Shown here piece after piece: positions 1 through 10,816 of a stretch of 51,259 nucleotides of DNA. The number at the start of each line of letters is the position of its first letter. The first letter of the stretch is position 1. The DNA comes from Myxococcota bacterium (lineage in GTDB: Bacteria > Myxococcota_A > Polyangia > Polyangiales > Houyiibacteriaceae), in the NCBI GenBank assembly GCA_020629955.1, contig JAHDCI010000013.1:5056-56314 (forward strand). The letters are read 5' to 3'. A program made the position numbers and the translations under genes. The notes below the pieces were generated by a model. That model had not been told where the DNA came from, ran no database searches, and saw only the letters and a list, made by a program, of their open reading frames with translations.

Positions 1-22
1 ATGAAACTCTCGAAAATGACGA

Positions 23-200
23 CCGTTCTCGAACTTAGTGCGGGGATCAGATCGGTCGAAGGGAAGATCTTTCGTCAGGGGCGCCGAGGCGAGCTTCGGA
101 GACGGGACGACATGCCGAGTAGATCAACGGAAGAGCGAGGCTCGATCGGCGTTTTTGATGGGATAGGGCCCTTCTAACGATTTGAATCGCGCACTAGCCG
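23..200 (-). repeat. Dispersed repeat, copy C (3' of truB)
   Basis: Read on the minus strand, this stretch aligns with 26431-26601 over nearly its whole length, with short indels. Shared blocks include TTCAAATCG, AGGGCCCT, CGCCGATC, CTCGCTCTTCC, GGCATGTCGT, GAAGCTCGCCTC, ACGAAAGA and TGATCCCCGC. Its first bases include the TAG stop codon of truB. A plus-strand reading frame of 58 codons (1-177) crosses it, but the frame is not kept in the other copy, so I do not call it a gene. Origin and function are unknown. Confidence 0.6.
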
Positions 201-1123
201 GGGGCGGCCGCTTCGAAGAGGGCTTTCGGGACAATGCTCTGAAAGCCGCGAAGGATCTTTAACGACTCGCCCTCCGTCTCCGTGATCGCCACGAGGTGTT
301 CCGCGTGGGTCAAGGCGACTGGACGCGCGTCGTCCTCGTCGAGGAGAGCGCGCGGAGCTGCGATTGCTCGACCGAAGCCAACTTCGCGAAGCTCGGCCGA
401 GCTGAGCTCGTAGCGGCGGAAGAGTCGAAGAGCGGCGTCGTGGAGAGAGAGCTCGCCCCCGGTCTCGACCTCGTCGATCGCGATGGCGTCTTCGATGCGG
501 AAAAGACCGCTGGCGACCCTTCGAAGCATGCTCAGGTGGCCGAGGGTCCCGAGCTTCTGAGAGAGATCGCGCGCGAAGCTCCTCACATAAAAGCCTTTTC
601 CAGAGTGAACCCGAAGGTCGAGCTCCTCCCCGCGTATCGCTTGGATGGTGACTTCCCGCAGCGCGACGCGACGTGAGGGAGGCTTTACGTCCTCTCCATC
701 CCGTACTCGCTTGTGCAGCGCGCGACCGTCGATTTTGATCGCGCTTACTTTCGGTGCCACCTGATCGTATTCACCCAGGAACGGCGCGATCGCTTCTTCG
801 AGACCCGACCGAGTCACCTGGGGCACGGCGGCGCTTTCGAGTACGCGCCCTTCGGCATCGAGGGTGTCGGTGCTGGTGCCCAGCCGCACGGTGGCATCGT
901 AGATTTTGTCATCTGCTGTCAGCCAAGGAACGAGCTTGGTCGCTTGCCCGAAGGCCACGACGAGCACGCCGGTCGCCATCGGGTCGAGTGTCCCAGCGTG
1001 TCCCACACGCCGGATTTTTAAGGCGCGGCGCACTTTGCTGACCACGTCGTGCGAGGTCATTCCGCCGGGCTTGTCGACAACGAATATCCCGCCCGGAATG
1101 GGCGGCTGACCCTTGCGACCCAT
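194..1123 (-). CDS. truB: tRNA pseudouridine-55 synthase TruB
   Basis: The product (309 aa) converts U55 of the tRNA T-loop to pseudouridine in the cytoplasm. The N-terminus has the KPGGMTSHDVV segment and the signature GHAGTLDPMATGVL, in which Asp47 is the expected catalytic aspartate; later GKGFYVRSFARDL fits the second conserved motif. Length is normal for the bacterial family. The ATG shares one base with the TAA of the preceding nrnA-like gene (TAATG), which suggests translational coupling as the last gene of the rimP-nusA-infB operon. The stop codon lies inside the edge of a dispersed repeat. The usual neighbours ribF and rpsO do not follow within the window; rpsO is about 43 kb away. 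Confidence 0.95.
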   Translation of the reverse strand: MGRKGQPPIPGGIFVVDKPGGMTSHDVVSKVRRALKIRRVGHAGTLDPMATGVLVVAFGQATKLVPWLTADDKIYDATVRLGTSTDTLDAEGRVLESAAVPQVTRSGLEEAIAPFLGEYDQVAPKVSAIKIDGRALHKRVRDGEDVKPPSRRVALREVTIQAIRGEELDLRVHSGKGFYVRSFARDLSQKLGTLGHLSMLRRVASGLFRIEDAIAIDEVETGGELSLHDAALRLFRRYELSSAELREVGFGRAIAAPRALLDEDDARPVALTHAEHLVAITETEGESLKILRGFQSIVPKALFEAAAPG

Positions 1124-2106
1124 TAGGCGTCTTCGATGAGCGCGTTCTCGATCAAGGTCAGTGCGCGCGGTTTCAAATCGTTGAGCGATTCGCGTATTTG
1201 GGCACCCGCGGCCGAAGCATGACCCCCTCCGCCCAGCGCGATTGCAACTTTGGAGACATCGACGCGTCCCGCGGAGCGAAGGCTAATCTTAAAGTCGATC
1301 TCACCATCGGTGCCGGGAAACTCCCAAAGGAGAAGGGCGACCTCAACGCCGCGCAGCTTGCGCCCGTAGTCCACGAGACCCTCGACCATATCGTCGTTCG
1401 CGCCGAAGTCCTTTAGCATCTCCCGGGTGACGAGGAGGAACGCGAGCTTGCCATCGAAGTGAAGCTCGAGCGTATCGAGAACTGCACCGAGGAGGTGCAT
1501 TCGGGCTTTGGGCCAACCTTCAAAGAGTTCGTACGCCGTGCGCCATGGCTCTGCACCGCGGTCGAGGAGTTCCGCGCCCAGCCTCAATGTGTGAGCCGTC
1601 GTTCCGCTGTAGCGAAACCCGCCGGTGTCCGCGACGAGTGCCGCGTAAAGCGGCTGGGCGGCCGCATGGGGAACGGGGCGGACGCCAAGCGCGCCGGCAA
1701 GCTCCATCACAACTTCTGCCGTGGAGCATGCGTCAACGTCACGAAGGATAACGTCGCCCACATCGTCGTGCGCAGCGTGATGGTCCACGATCACAAGAGG
1801 ACCGCTCCGGTGCAATTCAAGCCCCTCGGGGAGCAGCGCCTCAGCGGCGGTATCCATCACCCACGTTGAGTCGAATCGCTCATCTTTGGGGAAGCTTGTT
1901 ATCGGCTCGGCGCCAAGAAAGCGAAGGTTCTGTGCGATCGTATCGGGAACGTACAGGACAGCTTCCTTGTCGAGTGCGCGAAGGATCTCAACAAAGCCCA
2001 TCGCAGAACCGAGCGCATCCGCGTCCGGACGGCGATGGCAGGCCACCAAGAAGCGGTCGCCTTCCTCGATGAGACGGACCGCGTCCGCGAGATTGCCGAC
2101 GCTCAC
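1123..2106 (-). CDS. nrnA: DHH-family phosphoesterase, NrnA-like
   Basis: The protein (327 aa) has the DHH/DHHA1 layout. The first motif is CHRRPDADALGS (His24, Asp28, Asp30), a second metal-binding Asp lies in WVMDTAA near residue 85, the DHH motif is in VIVDHHAAHD near residues 107-109, and the C-terminal substrate-binding glycine loop is GGGGHASAAG near residue 295. Such enzymes degrade short oligoribonucleotides or dephosphorylate pAp with Mn ions; which of these applies here cannot be seen. The start is a GTG overlapping the TGA of rbfA (GTGA). Position between rbfA and truB is the standard place for this family in many bacteria. Confidence 0.9.
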   Translation of the reverse strand: MSVGNLADAVRLIEEGDRFLVACHRRPDADALGSAMGFVEILRALDKEAVLYVPDTIAQNLRFLGAEPITSFPKDERFDSTWVMDTAAEALLPEGLELHRSGPLVIVDHHAAHDDVGDVILRDVDACSTAEVVMELAGALGVRPVPHAAAQPLYAALVADTGGFRYSGTTAHTLRLGAELLDRGAEPWRTAYELFEGWPKARMHLLGAVLDTLELHFDGKLAFLLVTREMLKDFGANDDMVEGLVDYGRKLRGVEVALLLWEFPGTDGEIDFKISLRSAGRVDVSKVAIALGGGGHASAAGAQIRESLNDLKPRALTLIENALIEDA

Positions 2107-2462
2107 TCCTGCTCCGCCGCCGAAATTTCGTCGAGGATGGATTCGATCCGGATCGCGGCGTCAACTTGGTCGTCCCAGAAAAAACGGAGATTTGGAACGT
2201 GCCGGAGGCCGAGTCCCTTTCCGAGTTCACGCCGCAGGAACCCTTTCGCGCGGTCGAGACCTTCTACGATTCGGTCCTGCGCATTCGGGCGACGAGCATC
2301 CAGCGTGCGCACGTAGACGCGGGCGTTCTGAAGGTCCGGGCTGACCACGACCGTTGAGATGATCACATCTTTGCAGGCGGGGTCTCTCAAGCGGCCGCGC
2401 AAAATCATCGCAGCGAGTTCTTCCTGGAGTCGTCTTGCGACGCGTTGGGCACGCTCACTCAT
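2103..2462 (-). CDS. rbfA: Ribosome-binding factor A RbfA
   Basis: RbfA is a small KH-fold protein that binds the 30S subunit and helps 16S rRNA 5'-end maturation. The product here (119 aa) begins MSERAQRVARRLQEEL and contains the family-like segments DPACKDVIISTVVVSPDLQNARVYV and HVPNLRFFWDDQVDAAIRIESIL. I chose the ATG at 2462 because it forms a four-base ATGA overlap with the upstream ylxP-like gene; a longer frame starting at 2489 would add nine residues and a larger overlap. It overlaps the downstream nrnA-like gene by four bases. Confidence 0.93.
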   Translation of the reverse strand: MSERAQRVARRLQEELAAMILRGRLRDPACKDVIISTVVVSPDLQNARVYVRTLDARRPNAQDRIVEGLDRAKGFLRRELGKGLGLRHVPNLRFFWDDQVDAAIRIESILDEISAAEQE

Positions 2463-2809
2463 TCGGCGCTCTCCTCGAAGTCGCTCCATTCAAGCATCTC
2501 GTCTCGCATGGAGGTGATTGGAGAACCGAGGTGTACAATTTCAAAATCTGTCGCCATTTGCTTCCCGAGGTCGAGCCGAGCGAGCGTTGCTTCCGCATCG
2601 CGAATGAATCGCTCGAGCACGCTTCGATCCGTCGACACGGCCGCGACCCCGAAGACCGCAAAATCCAAGGAATCTTGTCGATCGACTTCGGCAGCGCTGA
2701 GGTCCATTTGGCGAAGCTTCGCGAGTCCACGACGCACAACGGTCCGCTTCGACTTGAGGGAATCGACTCCCTCAAGTCGCAACGTTAGGCGTGCGGCTCC
2801 AACCATCAT
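2459..2809 (-). CDS. YlxP-like protein (DUF503)
   Basis: This 116-residue protein matches the DUF503/YlxP type: an N-terminal strand MVGAARLTLRLEGVDSLKSKR, a middle segment DLSAAEVDRQDSLDFAVFGVAAVSTD, and a helix before the C-terminus. YlxP genes sit between infB and rbfA in many bacteria, as here, and are thought to be tied to ribosome function, but the biochemical role is not established. The start could be either of two adjacent ATGs. It lies 11 bases after infB and its stop overlaps the rbfA start. Confidence 0.85.
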   Translation of the reverse strand: MMVGAARLTLRLEGVDSLKSKRTVVRRGLAKLRQMDLSAAEVDRQDSLDFAVFGVAAVSTDRSVLERFIRDAEATLARLDLGKQMATDFEIVHLGSPITSMRDEMLEWSDFEESAE

Positions 2810-2820
2810 GAGCGAACGAC

Positions 2821-5540
<2,720 letters not shown>

Positions 5541-5544
<4 letters not shown>

Positions 5545-6173
5545 GCCTGCTTCTGATCCTTCGCCGTGCTGGAGGCGCGGTCTTCATATGAGGGACGAGG
5601 GGTCTCGCGCAAGCCGGCGATTTGCACGCTCACTGCGTGGGTCGCCGAGGCCAAGCCCTCGTCCAGAATTCCAATGGTTGCGCAGCGCTCGCGTCCAACG
5701 AGCGCTCCGAGTTCGGCCTTCGTTCCGAAGACCATAAGGCGCGCTCCGAGCTTGTCTCGGCGCCCCTCTAAATGTTCTCTCCGGCCCGCGTCTTCCGCGA
5801 TCCAGAGGGTCGCCACCGCGCGTTCTCGAACCTTCTGTTCGACCGCGTCCTGTCCGGCGATGAGGTGGCCGCTGCGAAGGCCACCGAGCACCAGACCCTG
5901 AAGTCGGCGCTGAAGTTGTCCCAAGATCTGCTCGAGAAGCGTGTCGTAATTCACGCTGACGCTCTTTTTTAATGCGCGCGAGAATCCGCTTTTTACAGCG
6001 GCTCGAAGGCATTCTGGGCTGGGAGTGACCCAGATTCCGCGGCCCCCGAGCTTCCCTCGAAGATCGGGCACCACGAATGGCGGAAAATCAACCGCCGCGA
6101 GACGCACGAGTGCGTCGGGATGGCGCTTCTCGCGGCATCCGACACACGTTCGTGCTGTCTCAGCTGGACTCAT
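5541..6173 (-). CDS. YlxR RNA-binding domain fused to an L7Ae-like (YlxQ) domain
   Basis: The first 85 residues have the YlxR (DUF448) signature: [18 protein letters not shown] followed by [31 protein letters not shown]. The rest, [33 protein letters not shown] and [33 protein letters not shown], resembles the L7Ae/L30e fold of YlxQ. In Bacillus these are two adjacent genes between nusA and infB; here one 210-residue gene occupies exactly that place. Both parts are expected to bind RNA. The start overlaps the nusA stop (ATGA) and the stop overlaps the infB start. The fusion is seen directly; the domain names are by motif. Confidence 0.88.
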
Positions 6174-7873
6174 GCGCGCGGCGCCTCCACGTCGGTGTCG
6201 GCGTCCGCAAGTCGCTTCGCGACCCGCGCGTCCGATTCGGCCTTCGCCGCCTTCACGCCCGATACGATCGTCGGCCAGTGGTTGTCGAGGAATGCCTGCG
6301 CATTGCCCGCAAGATCGCGGGTACGCTCCACGGGCACGCGCGCTGCGATCGCGATGCGCTCGGCGTCCGTTTCGGAGGCCAGCGTTTCGACCGTGCCGTA
6401 TCCGCCACGCTCAAGCTGCTGCGCAAGACGCTCGGTAATGCCGCGCACGAGCTGAAGACGCTCGCGTTCGCTTGGAAGATCTGGGCGCTGCGCCGCTTCG
6501 CTGATCCACTCGCTGCGGAGCTCTTCGAAGGCCTCGGTCGCCTTGCCTTTGATCTCCGGGATCTGCTCTTCGGTCATTCCCTCGATCATCATCAGCTCGT
6601 CGTCCGGCGCGTCTGCAACCTCGTCCAGGGTGCGGAAACCCATACGATGCAGCGACCGGGCAAACTCTTCACCGTCGATGCGGGCGAGGGCGCGAATGGA
6701 GCGCTCTTCCATCTGGCGGAACTTGGATTCGTCGACGATATCGAGGCGCCAGCCGGTGAGCTGCGACGCGAGTCGGACGTTCTGTCCACGTCGGCCAATC
6801 GCGAGTGAAAGCTTCGCGTCGGGAACGACGAGTTCCATCGTCTGGTTCGAGTCATCAATGACCACCCGGACGACCTCTGCAGGCGCGATCGCGTTGCAAA
6901 CAAAACGAGCCGGATCGCGATCGAAGGTGACGATATCGATCTTTTCTCCGCGGAGTTCCTGAACGACCGCCTGAACGCGCGAGCCCTTCATGCCCACGCA
7001 TGCGCCCACTGGATCGACGTCGTTGTCCCGGCTGCTGACCGCGATCTTGGAACGCGCACCCGGTTCGCGGGCGGCCTGCACGATTCGGACGATTCCCTCT
7101 TCGATTTCCGGCACTTCCTGCTGGAAGAGCTTCACGAGGAACTGCTCGTCCGCGCGCGAGAGAATGACCTGCGGGCCTCGGGCTTCGCGGTCGATATTCT
7201 TCAAGAGCGCCAGAATACGGTCACCCGGGCGGTAGCTTTCGCGGGGCGTCTGCTCACGCGGGGGGAGAATGGCCTCGACGGTGCGGCGCTGGCCGTCCGT
7301 CATGCGATCGAGTTCGATGATCAGGTTCGACCCACGTTCGAAGCGTCGAACGACACCGCTGACGATTTCGCCAATCTTATGCTTAAACTCTTCGTAGATT
7401 CGCTCGCGCTCGGCGTCGCGAATCCGCTGAATGATGACCTGCTTCGCGGTCTGCGCAGCGATGCGACCGAAGCCCCGTCGCGCCTGACGAATGCCGAGGA
7501 GTTCCCCAAAGTTGCGGTCCTGCTCTTCGGCCTGCGTGCGCTGATGTGGAAGATAAAAGACATCAAAGTCGAGCTCGTCGCCATCGGCGAGGGGATCCGA
7601 CTCGTCGTCGAGGCCGTAGAGGCGCACGTCGCGGAGAGAGATCTCGCGCTCAGGGTTCTCGACCTCTTCGACAACGGTCATGATGAGCTTCAACTCTACA
7701 AAACCACTATCGGGATTAAACTCTGCTTCCAGTTCGCGCTCGGAGCCGAACTGGCGCAGACCCGCCGTACGGATTGCCTGCTCCATCGCTTCGATGAGCA
7801 CGCGGGGCTTGATGCCCTTTTCCTGGCTGACTTGATCGATGATCCCCTGAAGGGGCACTGCCTTTTCTGTCAT
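6170..7873 (-). CDS. nusA: Transcription termination/antitermination factor NusA
   Basis: NusA binds RNA polymerase and nascent RNA. The 567-residue product has the N-terminal polymerase-binding domain (from LQGIIDQVSQEKGIKPRVLIEAMEQAI), an S1 domain (EIVSGVVRRFERGSNLIIEL), two KH domains with DPVGACVGMKGSRVQAVVQEL and KLSLAIGRRGQNVRLASQLTG, and a C-terminal extension with two helix-hairpin-helix-like repeats (FRTLDEVADAPDDELMMIEG and ERGGYGTVETLASETDAERI), as in the longer proteobacterial forms. The start ATG at 7873 lies 24 bases after a strong hairpin. It is the second gene of the operon after rimP. Confidence 0.96.
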   Translation of the reverse strand: MTEKAVPLQGIIDQVSQEKGIKPRVLIEAMEQAIRTAGLRQFGSERELEAEFNPDSGFVELKLIMTVVEEVENPEREISLRDVRLYGLDDESDPLADGDELDFDVFYLPHQRTQAEEQDRNFGELLGIRQARRGFGRIAAQTAKQVIIQRIRDAERERIYEEFKHKIGEIVSGVVRRFERGSNLIIELDRMTDGQRRTVEAILPPREQTPRESYRPGDRILALLKNIDREARGPQVILSRADEQFLVKLFQQEVPEIEEGIVRIVQAAREPGARSKIAVSSRDNDVDPVGACVGMKGSRVQAVVQELRGEKIDIVTFDRDPARFVCNAIAPAEVVRVVIDDSNQTMELVVPDAKLSLAIGRRGQNVRLASQLTGWRLDIVDESKFRQMEERSIRALARIDGEEFARSLHRMGFRTLDEVADAPDDELMMIEGMTEEQIPEIKGKATEAFEELRSEWISEAAQRPDLPSERERLQLVRGITERLAQQLERGGYGTVETLASETDAERIAIAARVPVERTRDLAGNAQAFLDNHWPTIVSGVKAAKAESDARVAKRLADADTDVEAPRA

Positions 7874-7897
7874 CTTTAAAACCGTTTGTCTTTATTG

Positions 7898-7917
7898 CGC
7901 CAGGGACGGCCCTGGCG
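7898..7917 (-). promoter_or_regulatory. Hairpin in the rimP-nusA spacer
   Basis: The 80-base spacer between rimP and nusA holds a perfect 8-base-pair stem, CGCCAGGG paired with CCCTGGCG, around a 4-base loop. On the minus strand it is followed by CAATAAAGACAAACGG, not by a T-run, so it is not a standard terminator. It might be an attenuation or RNA-processing site just ahead of nusA; the role is inference. Confidence 0.5.
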
Positions 7918-7953
7918 GAAAGTTGAGTTGCGAAATGGGGCTTTGAACAGGCG

Positions 7954-8427
7954 TTAAAACGCTTTCACCACCACCGTCCGCTCGACGAGTTCCCGCGGGA
8001 TTCGGGTGTCGCCTTCAAGGACGATTTCGTCGCCTTCAAGGCCCACAAGCGTGCCGCGAAAGGTTCGTTTTCCCTGCACGCTCTCCGTCGTGCGAATTTT
8101 GACGTCGAAACCAGTAAATCTCTGAAAATGTTCCGGTTTCGTTAGGGGGCGCTCGGGTCCTGGAGAGCCGACTTCGAGGTGGAACTCGCCGGGGATGAGG
8201 TCTTCGTGAATGTCGAGCGCACTCGAAAGATCTCGGCTAACGCCGGTGCAATCGGTGACCAGAATATCGCTTCCCGGTTTCCCATCCTTGCGCTCCCGGT
8301 CAATCACGACATCTACCGTGGTTCGTTTTCCGCGGAGCAAACGCAATTCGACAAGCTCCACGCCGTGGGAGGCGCAGATGGGCTCGGCGAGTTCGAGCAA
8401 TGCTTGGTATCGTTGATCGCGGTTCAT
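7954..8427 (-). CDS. rimP: Ribosome maturation factor RimP
   Basis: RimP assists 30S subunit assembly. The predicted product (157 aa) has the expected two-domain form: LLELAEPICASHGVELVELRLLRGKRTTVDVVIDRE, then DILVTDCTGVSRDLSSALDIHEDLIPGEFHLEVGSPGPERPLTKPEHFQRFTG with the family-typical EVSSPG-like loop (here EVGSPGPERPL), and a C-terminal Sm-like barrel. I chose the ATG at 8427 because the protein then starts at the conserved first helix; an in-frame extension to 8511 adds 28 residues with no family match. It is the first gene of the rimP-nusA-infB operon. Confidence 0.93.
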   Translation of the reverse strand: MNRDQRYQALLELAEPICASHGVELVELRLLRGKRTTVDVVIDRERKDGKPGSDILVTDCTGVSRDLSSALDIHEDLIPGEFHLEVGSPGPERPLTKPEHFQRFTGFDVKIRTTESVQGKRTFRGTLVGLEGDEIVLEGDTRIPRELVERTVVVKAF

Positions 8428-8548
8428 GGGACGTTTTGGAGGTTCGTTCTTCCTCGATGGGCGAAAAAAAAGGAGCAGGTCCCGAAGACCTACCCCGAAA
8501 AGGAAACCCATTCGAAGTTGTGAGAGCCCGACGTAGCACGTGATTCAA

Positions 8549-8562
8549 CCTCTTGCAAGAGG
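8549..8562. promoter_or_regulatory. 14-bp perfect palindrome upstream of rimP
   Basis: CCTCTTGCAAGAGG is a perfect palindrome about 120 bp upstream of the rimP start, in the 288-bp spacer between rimP and the YbjN-like gene. It could be an operator or a short hairpin ending the YbjN-like transcript. No convincing promoter pair could be picked by eye in this spacer. Confidence 0.3.
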
Positions 8563-8715
8563 CGCGGCCGTTGCAGCGTTCCCTGTCCGAAATGGAGAGC
8601 GATGCCTTCGCCTCAGCTGACGTCGGGAAATGGAGGTCTCCCATCCCTTTCCGACAGCAGATTCAACGTGCGAGTGTGGGAACGTTCGACGACGGATGAG
8701 TGGGCCAGCGCCGAT

Positions 8716-9216
8716 TCACTCTTCTTCGTCGTGAATCCACTCGTTTTCGTCCCATTCTCCCGTCACACGATCTTCTTCGTTGCGCTCCGCTTCTTCGAGA
8801 GCGATCGCTTTCGAAGAAATCTCGGCGATCTCATCGAAATGATTGTCCGCGTAATATGCGAGATGGTCGAACACGTCTCGGATCTCGGATTCGTCGATAT
8901 GGGCTGTGGGGTATTCGACCGTCAGCAGGACATCGAGATCATCGTCGATCGAGAACTTGGCCATCGACATGACGTGATTCAGCTGGAGCAGGCGCTCGTA
9001 GAGGGGCTCGGCGGCGGGGCCAGAAGGGCTTGGCGCGTAGGGCACGATCGCGCAGATAAAATAGCCGGCTGGATGTACACGAGCGACGATCGGGAAGGTA
9101 CGTTCGCGCGTGCGAAAGCGACCACTCCAGGTGTCCTTCGTAATCCTCGTCAAGGGCCAGCCAACCTCTAGAAGGAGGCGCTCGATCCGATCTGCGCTCT
9201 GCTCTATGTCTGACAC
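8716..9216 (-). CDS. YbjN / secretion-chaperone-like protein
   Basis: A 166-residue acidic protein starting at a GTG. The layout, an N-terminal helix (ADRIERLLLEVGWPLTRI), a strand-rich middle (TWSGRFRTRERTFPIVARVHPAGYFICAIVPYAP), a helix with LYERLLQLNHVMSMAKFSIDDDLDVLLTVEYP and a final long helix, resembles YbjN-type proteins with the type III secretion chaperone fold. The function of this group is not known; cytoplasmic. The C-terminus is very acidic. It stands alone between rimP and the response-regulator gene, with 253 bases free of genes on its 5' side. The assignment rests on fold-like pattern only. Confidence 0.6.
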   Translation of the reverse strand: MSDIEQSADRIERLLLEVGWPLTRITKDTWSGRFRTRERTFPIVARVHPAGYFICAIVPYAPSPSGPAAEPLYERLLQLNHVMSMAKFSIDDDLDVLLTVEYPTAHIDESEIRDVFDHLAYYADNHFDEIAEISSKAIALEEAERNEEDRVTGEWDENEWIHDEEE

Positions 9217-9469
9217 CGTTCGTGACCCTGCCCGTCTCGCTCGCTGACGTCAAGATGCTTCCATGCTTGGTGGCCGGTCAACTTCGCCGATCGCGCGAGA
9301 TTTCAAGCCGGTCACGTCCTTGGTTCTTCGGGTCGTCATGCTCCGAAGCGGAGGCGGTGGTTCGGCGCGCACAAGGCTTTCGGCGAAACGGCGATCGCGA
9401 TAGGTCCCTCCAACCATGTCCACAGATTTCGACGCCCGTGGACTTCAAGTGCACCGCAAATGGGGGCAG

Positions 9470-10816
9470 TCACGTGCTTGGAGGCTTGAGGTTGTAGCGC
9501 CGGAGCAAGCGGTAAAAGCTCTCGCGTTCAACGCCCGCCTTCTCGGCTGCTTCTCCCGCACTGCCGCTCGTCTTCAATAGGTTTGAGAGGTATCGCCTCG
9601 CAAATACTTCCTGCGCCTCCTTCTTGGCTTCGTTCCAAGGTAGCGCGAGAAGGCTCTGCGCGGGATCGGGGAGCGTCGCGAGCTCTGCGAAGTCCTGTGG
9701 CGTCAGCTCGACGGAATCCGAAAGCAGCGCTGCCCGTTCAACGCTCGCCCTCAGCTCTCGGACGTTTCCTGGCCACGTTCGTGATTCGAGTCCGTGAAGC
9801 GCAGACTGCGAGAGCTTCCGCGTTCGGCGCCCGGTTTCCGCAGAGAAGACGTTCAGAAAGTGTTTCGCGAGCAACGCGATATCTTCTCGACGTTCGCGCA
9901 GAGGCGGGATGTCGATTCGTGCAACGTTGAGACGGTACCAGAGGTCTTCGCGAAAGGCGCCGCTTCGGCTCATCGATTCCAAATCTCGATGCGTGGCCGC
10001 GACGATGCGAACATCAAGGGGCCTTTCGATCGTATCGCCGACCCTTCGTATCGCCCGTTCTTCTAGGACTCGCGTGAGTTTTGCCTGAACGGCAGGTCGA
10101 AGGTCCCCGACCTCATCGAGGAAAAGCGTTCCCCCATCCGCATCTTCGAAGAGCCCTTTTCGGTCCTGGAGCGCCCCTGTAAACGCACCTTTCACGTATC
10201 CGAAGAGTTCGCTTTCGATGAGCTCCGGGGGAATCGCAGCGCAGTTCACGGCGACAAAGCGTCCATCTTTGCGAGGGCTAAGTTTGTGCAACGCGCGAGC
10301 GATTCGCTCCTTTCCGGTACCGGTCTCCCCTAGGATGACCGCATTCACCGATGCAGCCGCGAAACGTCGAACGACACCTGCCAGTTCCTGCATCACGGGC
10401 GAGATCGCGAGCATGCCAGGCAAGACCTCGTCGTTCGCACCGATAATGGATTGTCGATGGGCGATCGCTCGAAGAACAAGTCGGCGCGCTTCCTCCGGTT
10501 CGAAGGGTTTGCTCAGATAATCGAACGCCCCAAGTCGCATCGCTTCCACGGCGGTATCCACCGAAGCAAACGCCGTCATCAAGATGAAGGGAATGCTCGC
10601 GCATTGACTGCGCACAAACCGCAAGACTTCTAAACCATCGCCACCGGGCATGCGCAGGTCGCAGAGGACCGCATCGAACGCTCCGCTCTGCAGCTGCGAC
10701 TTCGCCTCGGGCGCGTTCTCCGCGAGGGTGACCTCCACCTCCTTGCGAAGTACCTTTTTTAAGAGCGAGCGCATATTCGCGCGGTCGTCGACGATGAGAA
10801 CACGCGGCAACGTCAT
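9470..10816 (-). CDS. Sigma-54-dependent response regulator (NtrC/ZraR type)
   Basis: The 448-residue protein has a receiver domain (VLIVDDRANM, phospho-acceptor Asp53 in CDLRMP, Lys103 in SKPF), an AAA+ domain with Walker A GETGTGKE (about 163-170), the sigma-54 contact loop GAFTGA, Walker B TLFLDEVGDL, and a Fis-type helix-turn-helix at the end (GEAAEKAGVERESFYRLLRRYN). Phosphorylated, it should open sigma-54 promoters. Its ATG overlaps the TGA of the sensor kinase gene (ATGA), so the two form a pair. It is the last gene of the metal-efflux operon, whose promoter looks sigma-54 dependent, which suggests autoactivation. Downstream, 9217-9469 holds no gene that I can support. Confidence 0.93.
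   Translation of the reverse strand: MTLPRVLIVDDRANMRSLLKKVLRKEVEVTLAENAPEAKSQLQSGAFDAVLCDLRMPGGDGLEVLRFVRSQCASIPFILMTAFASVDTAVEAMRLGAFDYLSKPFEPEEARRLVLRAIAHRQSIIGANDEVLPGMLAISPVMQELAGVVRRFAAASVNAVILGETGTGKERIARALHKLSPRKDGRFVAVNCAAIPPELIESELFGYVKGAFTGALQDRKGLFEDADGGTLFLDEVGDLRPAVQAKLTRVLEERAIRRVGDTIERPLDVRIVAATHRDLESMSRSGAFREDLWYRLNVARIDIPPLRERREDIALLAKHFLNVFSAETGRRTRKLSQSALHGLESRTWPGNVRELRASVERAALLSDSVELTPQDFAELATLPDPAQSLLALPWNEAKKEAQEVFARRYLSNLLKTSGSAGEAAEKAGVERESFYRLLRRYNLKPPST

Noticed and set aside
1-177. 58-codon plus-strand reading frame starting at the first base
   Set aside because: It lies inside a dispersed repeat, and the equivalent frame in the other copy is shifted by an indel and has no stop or start in common.
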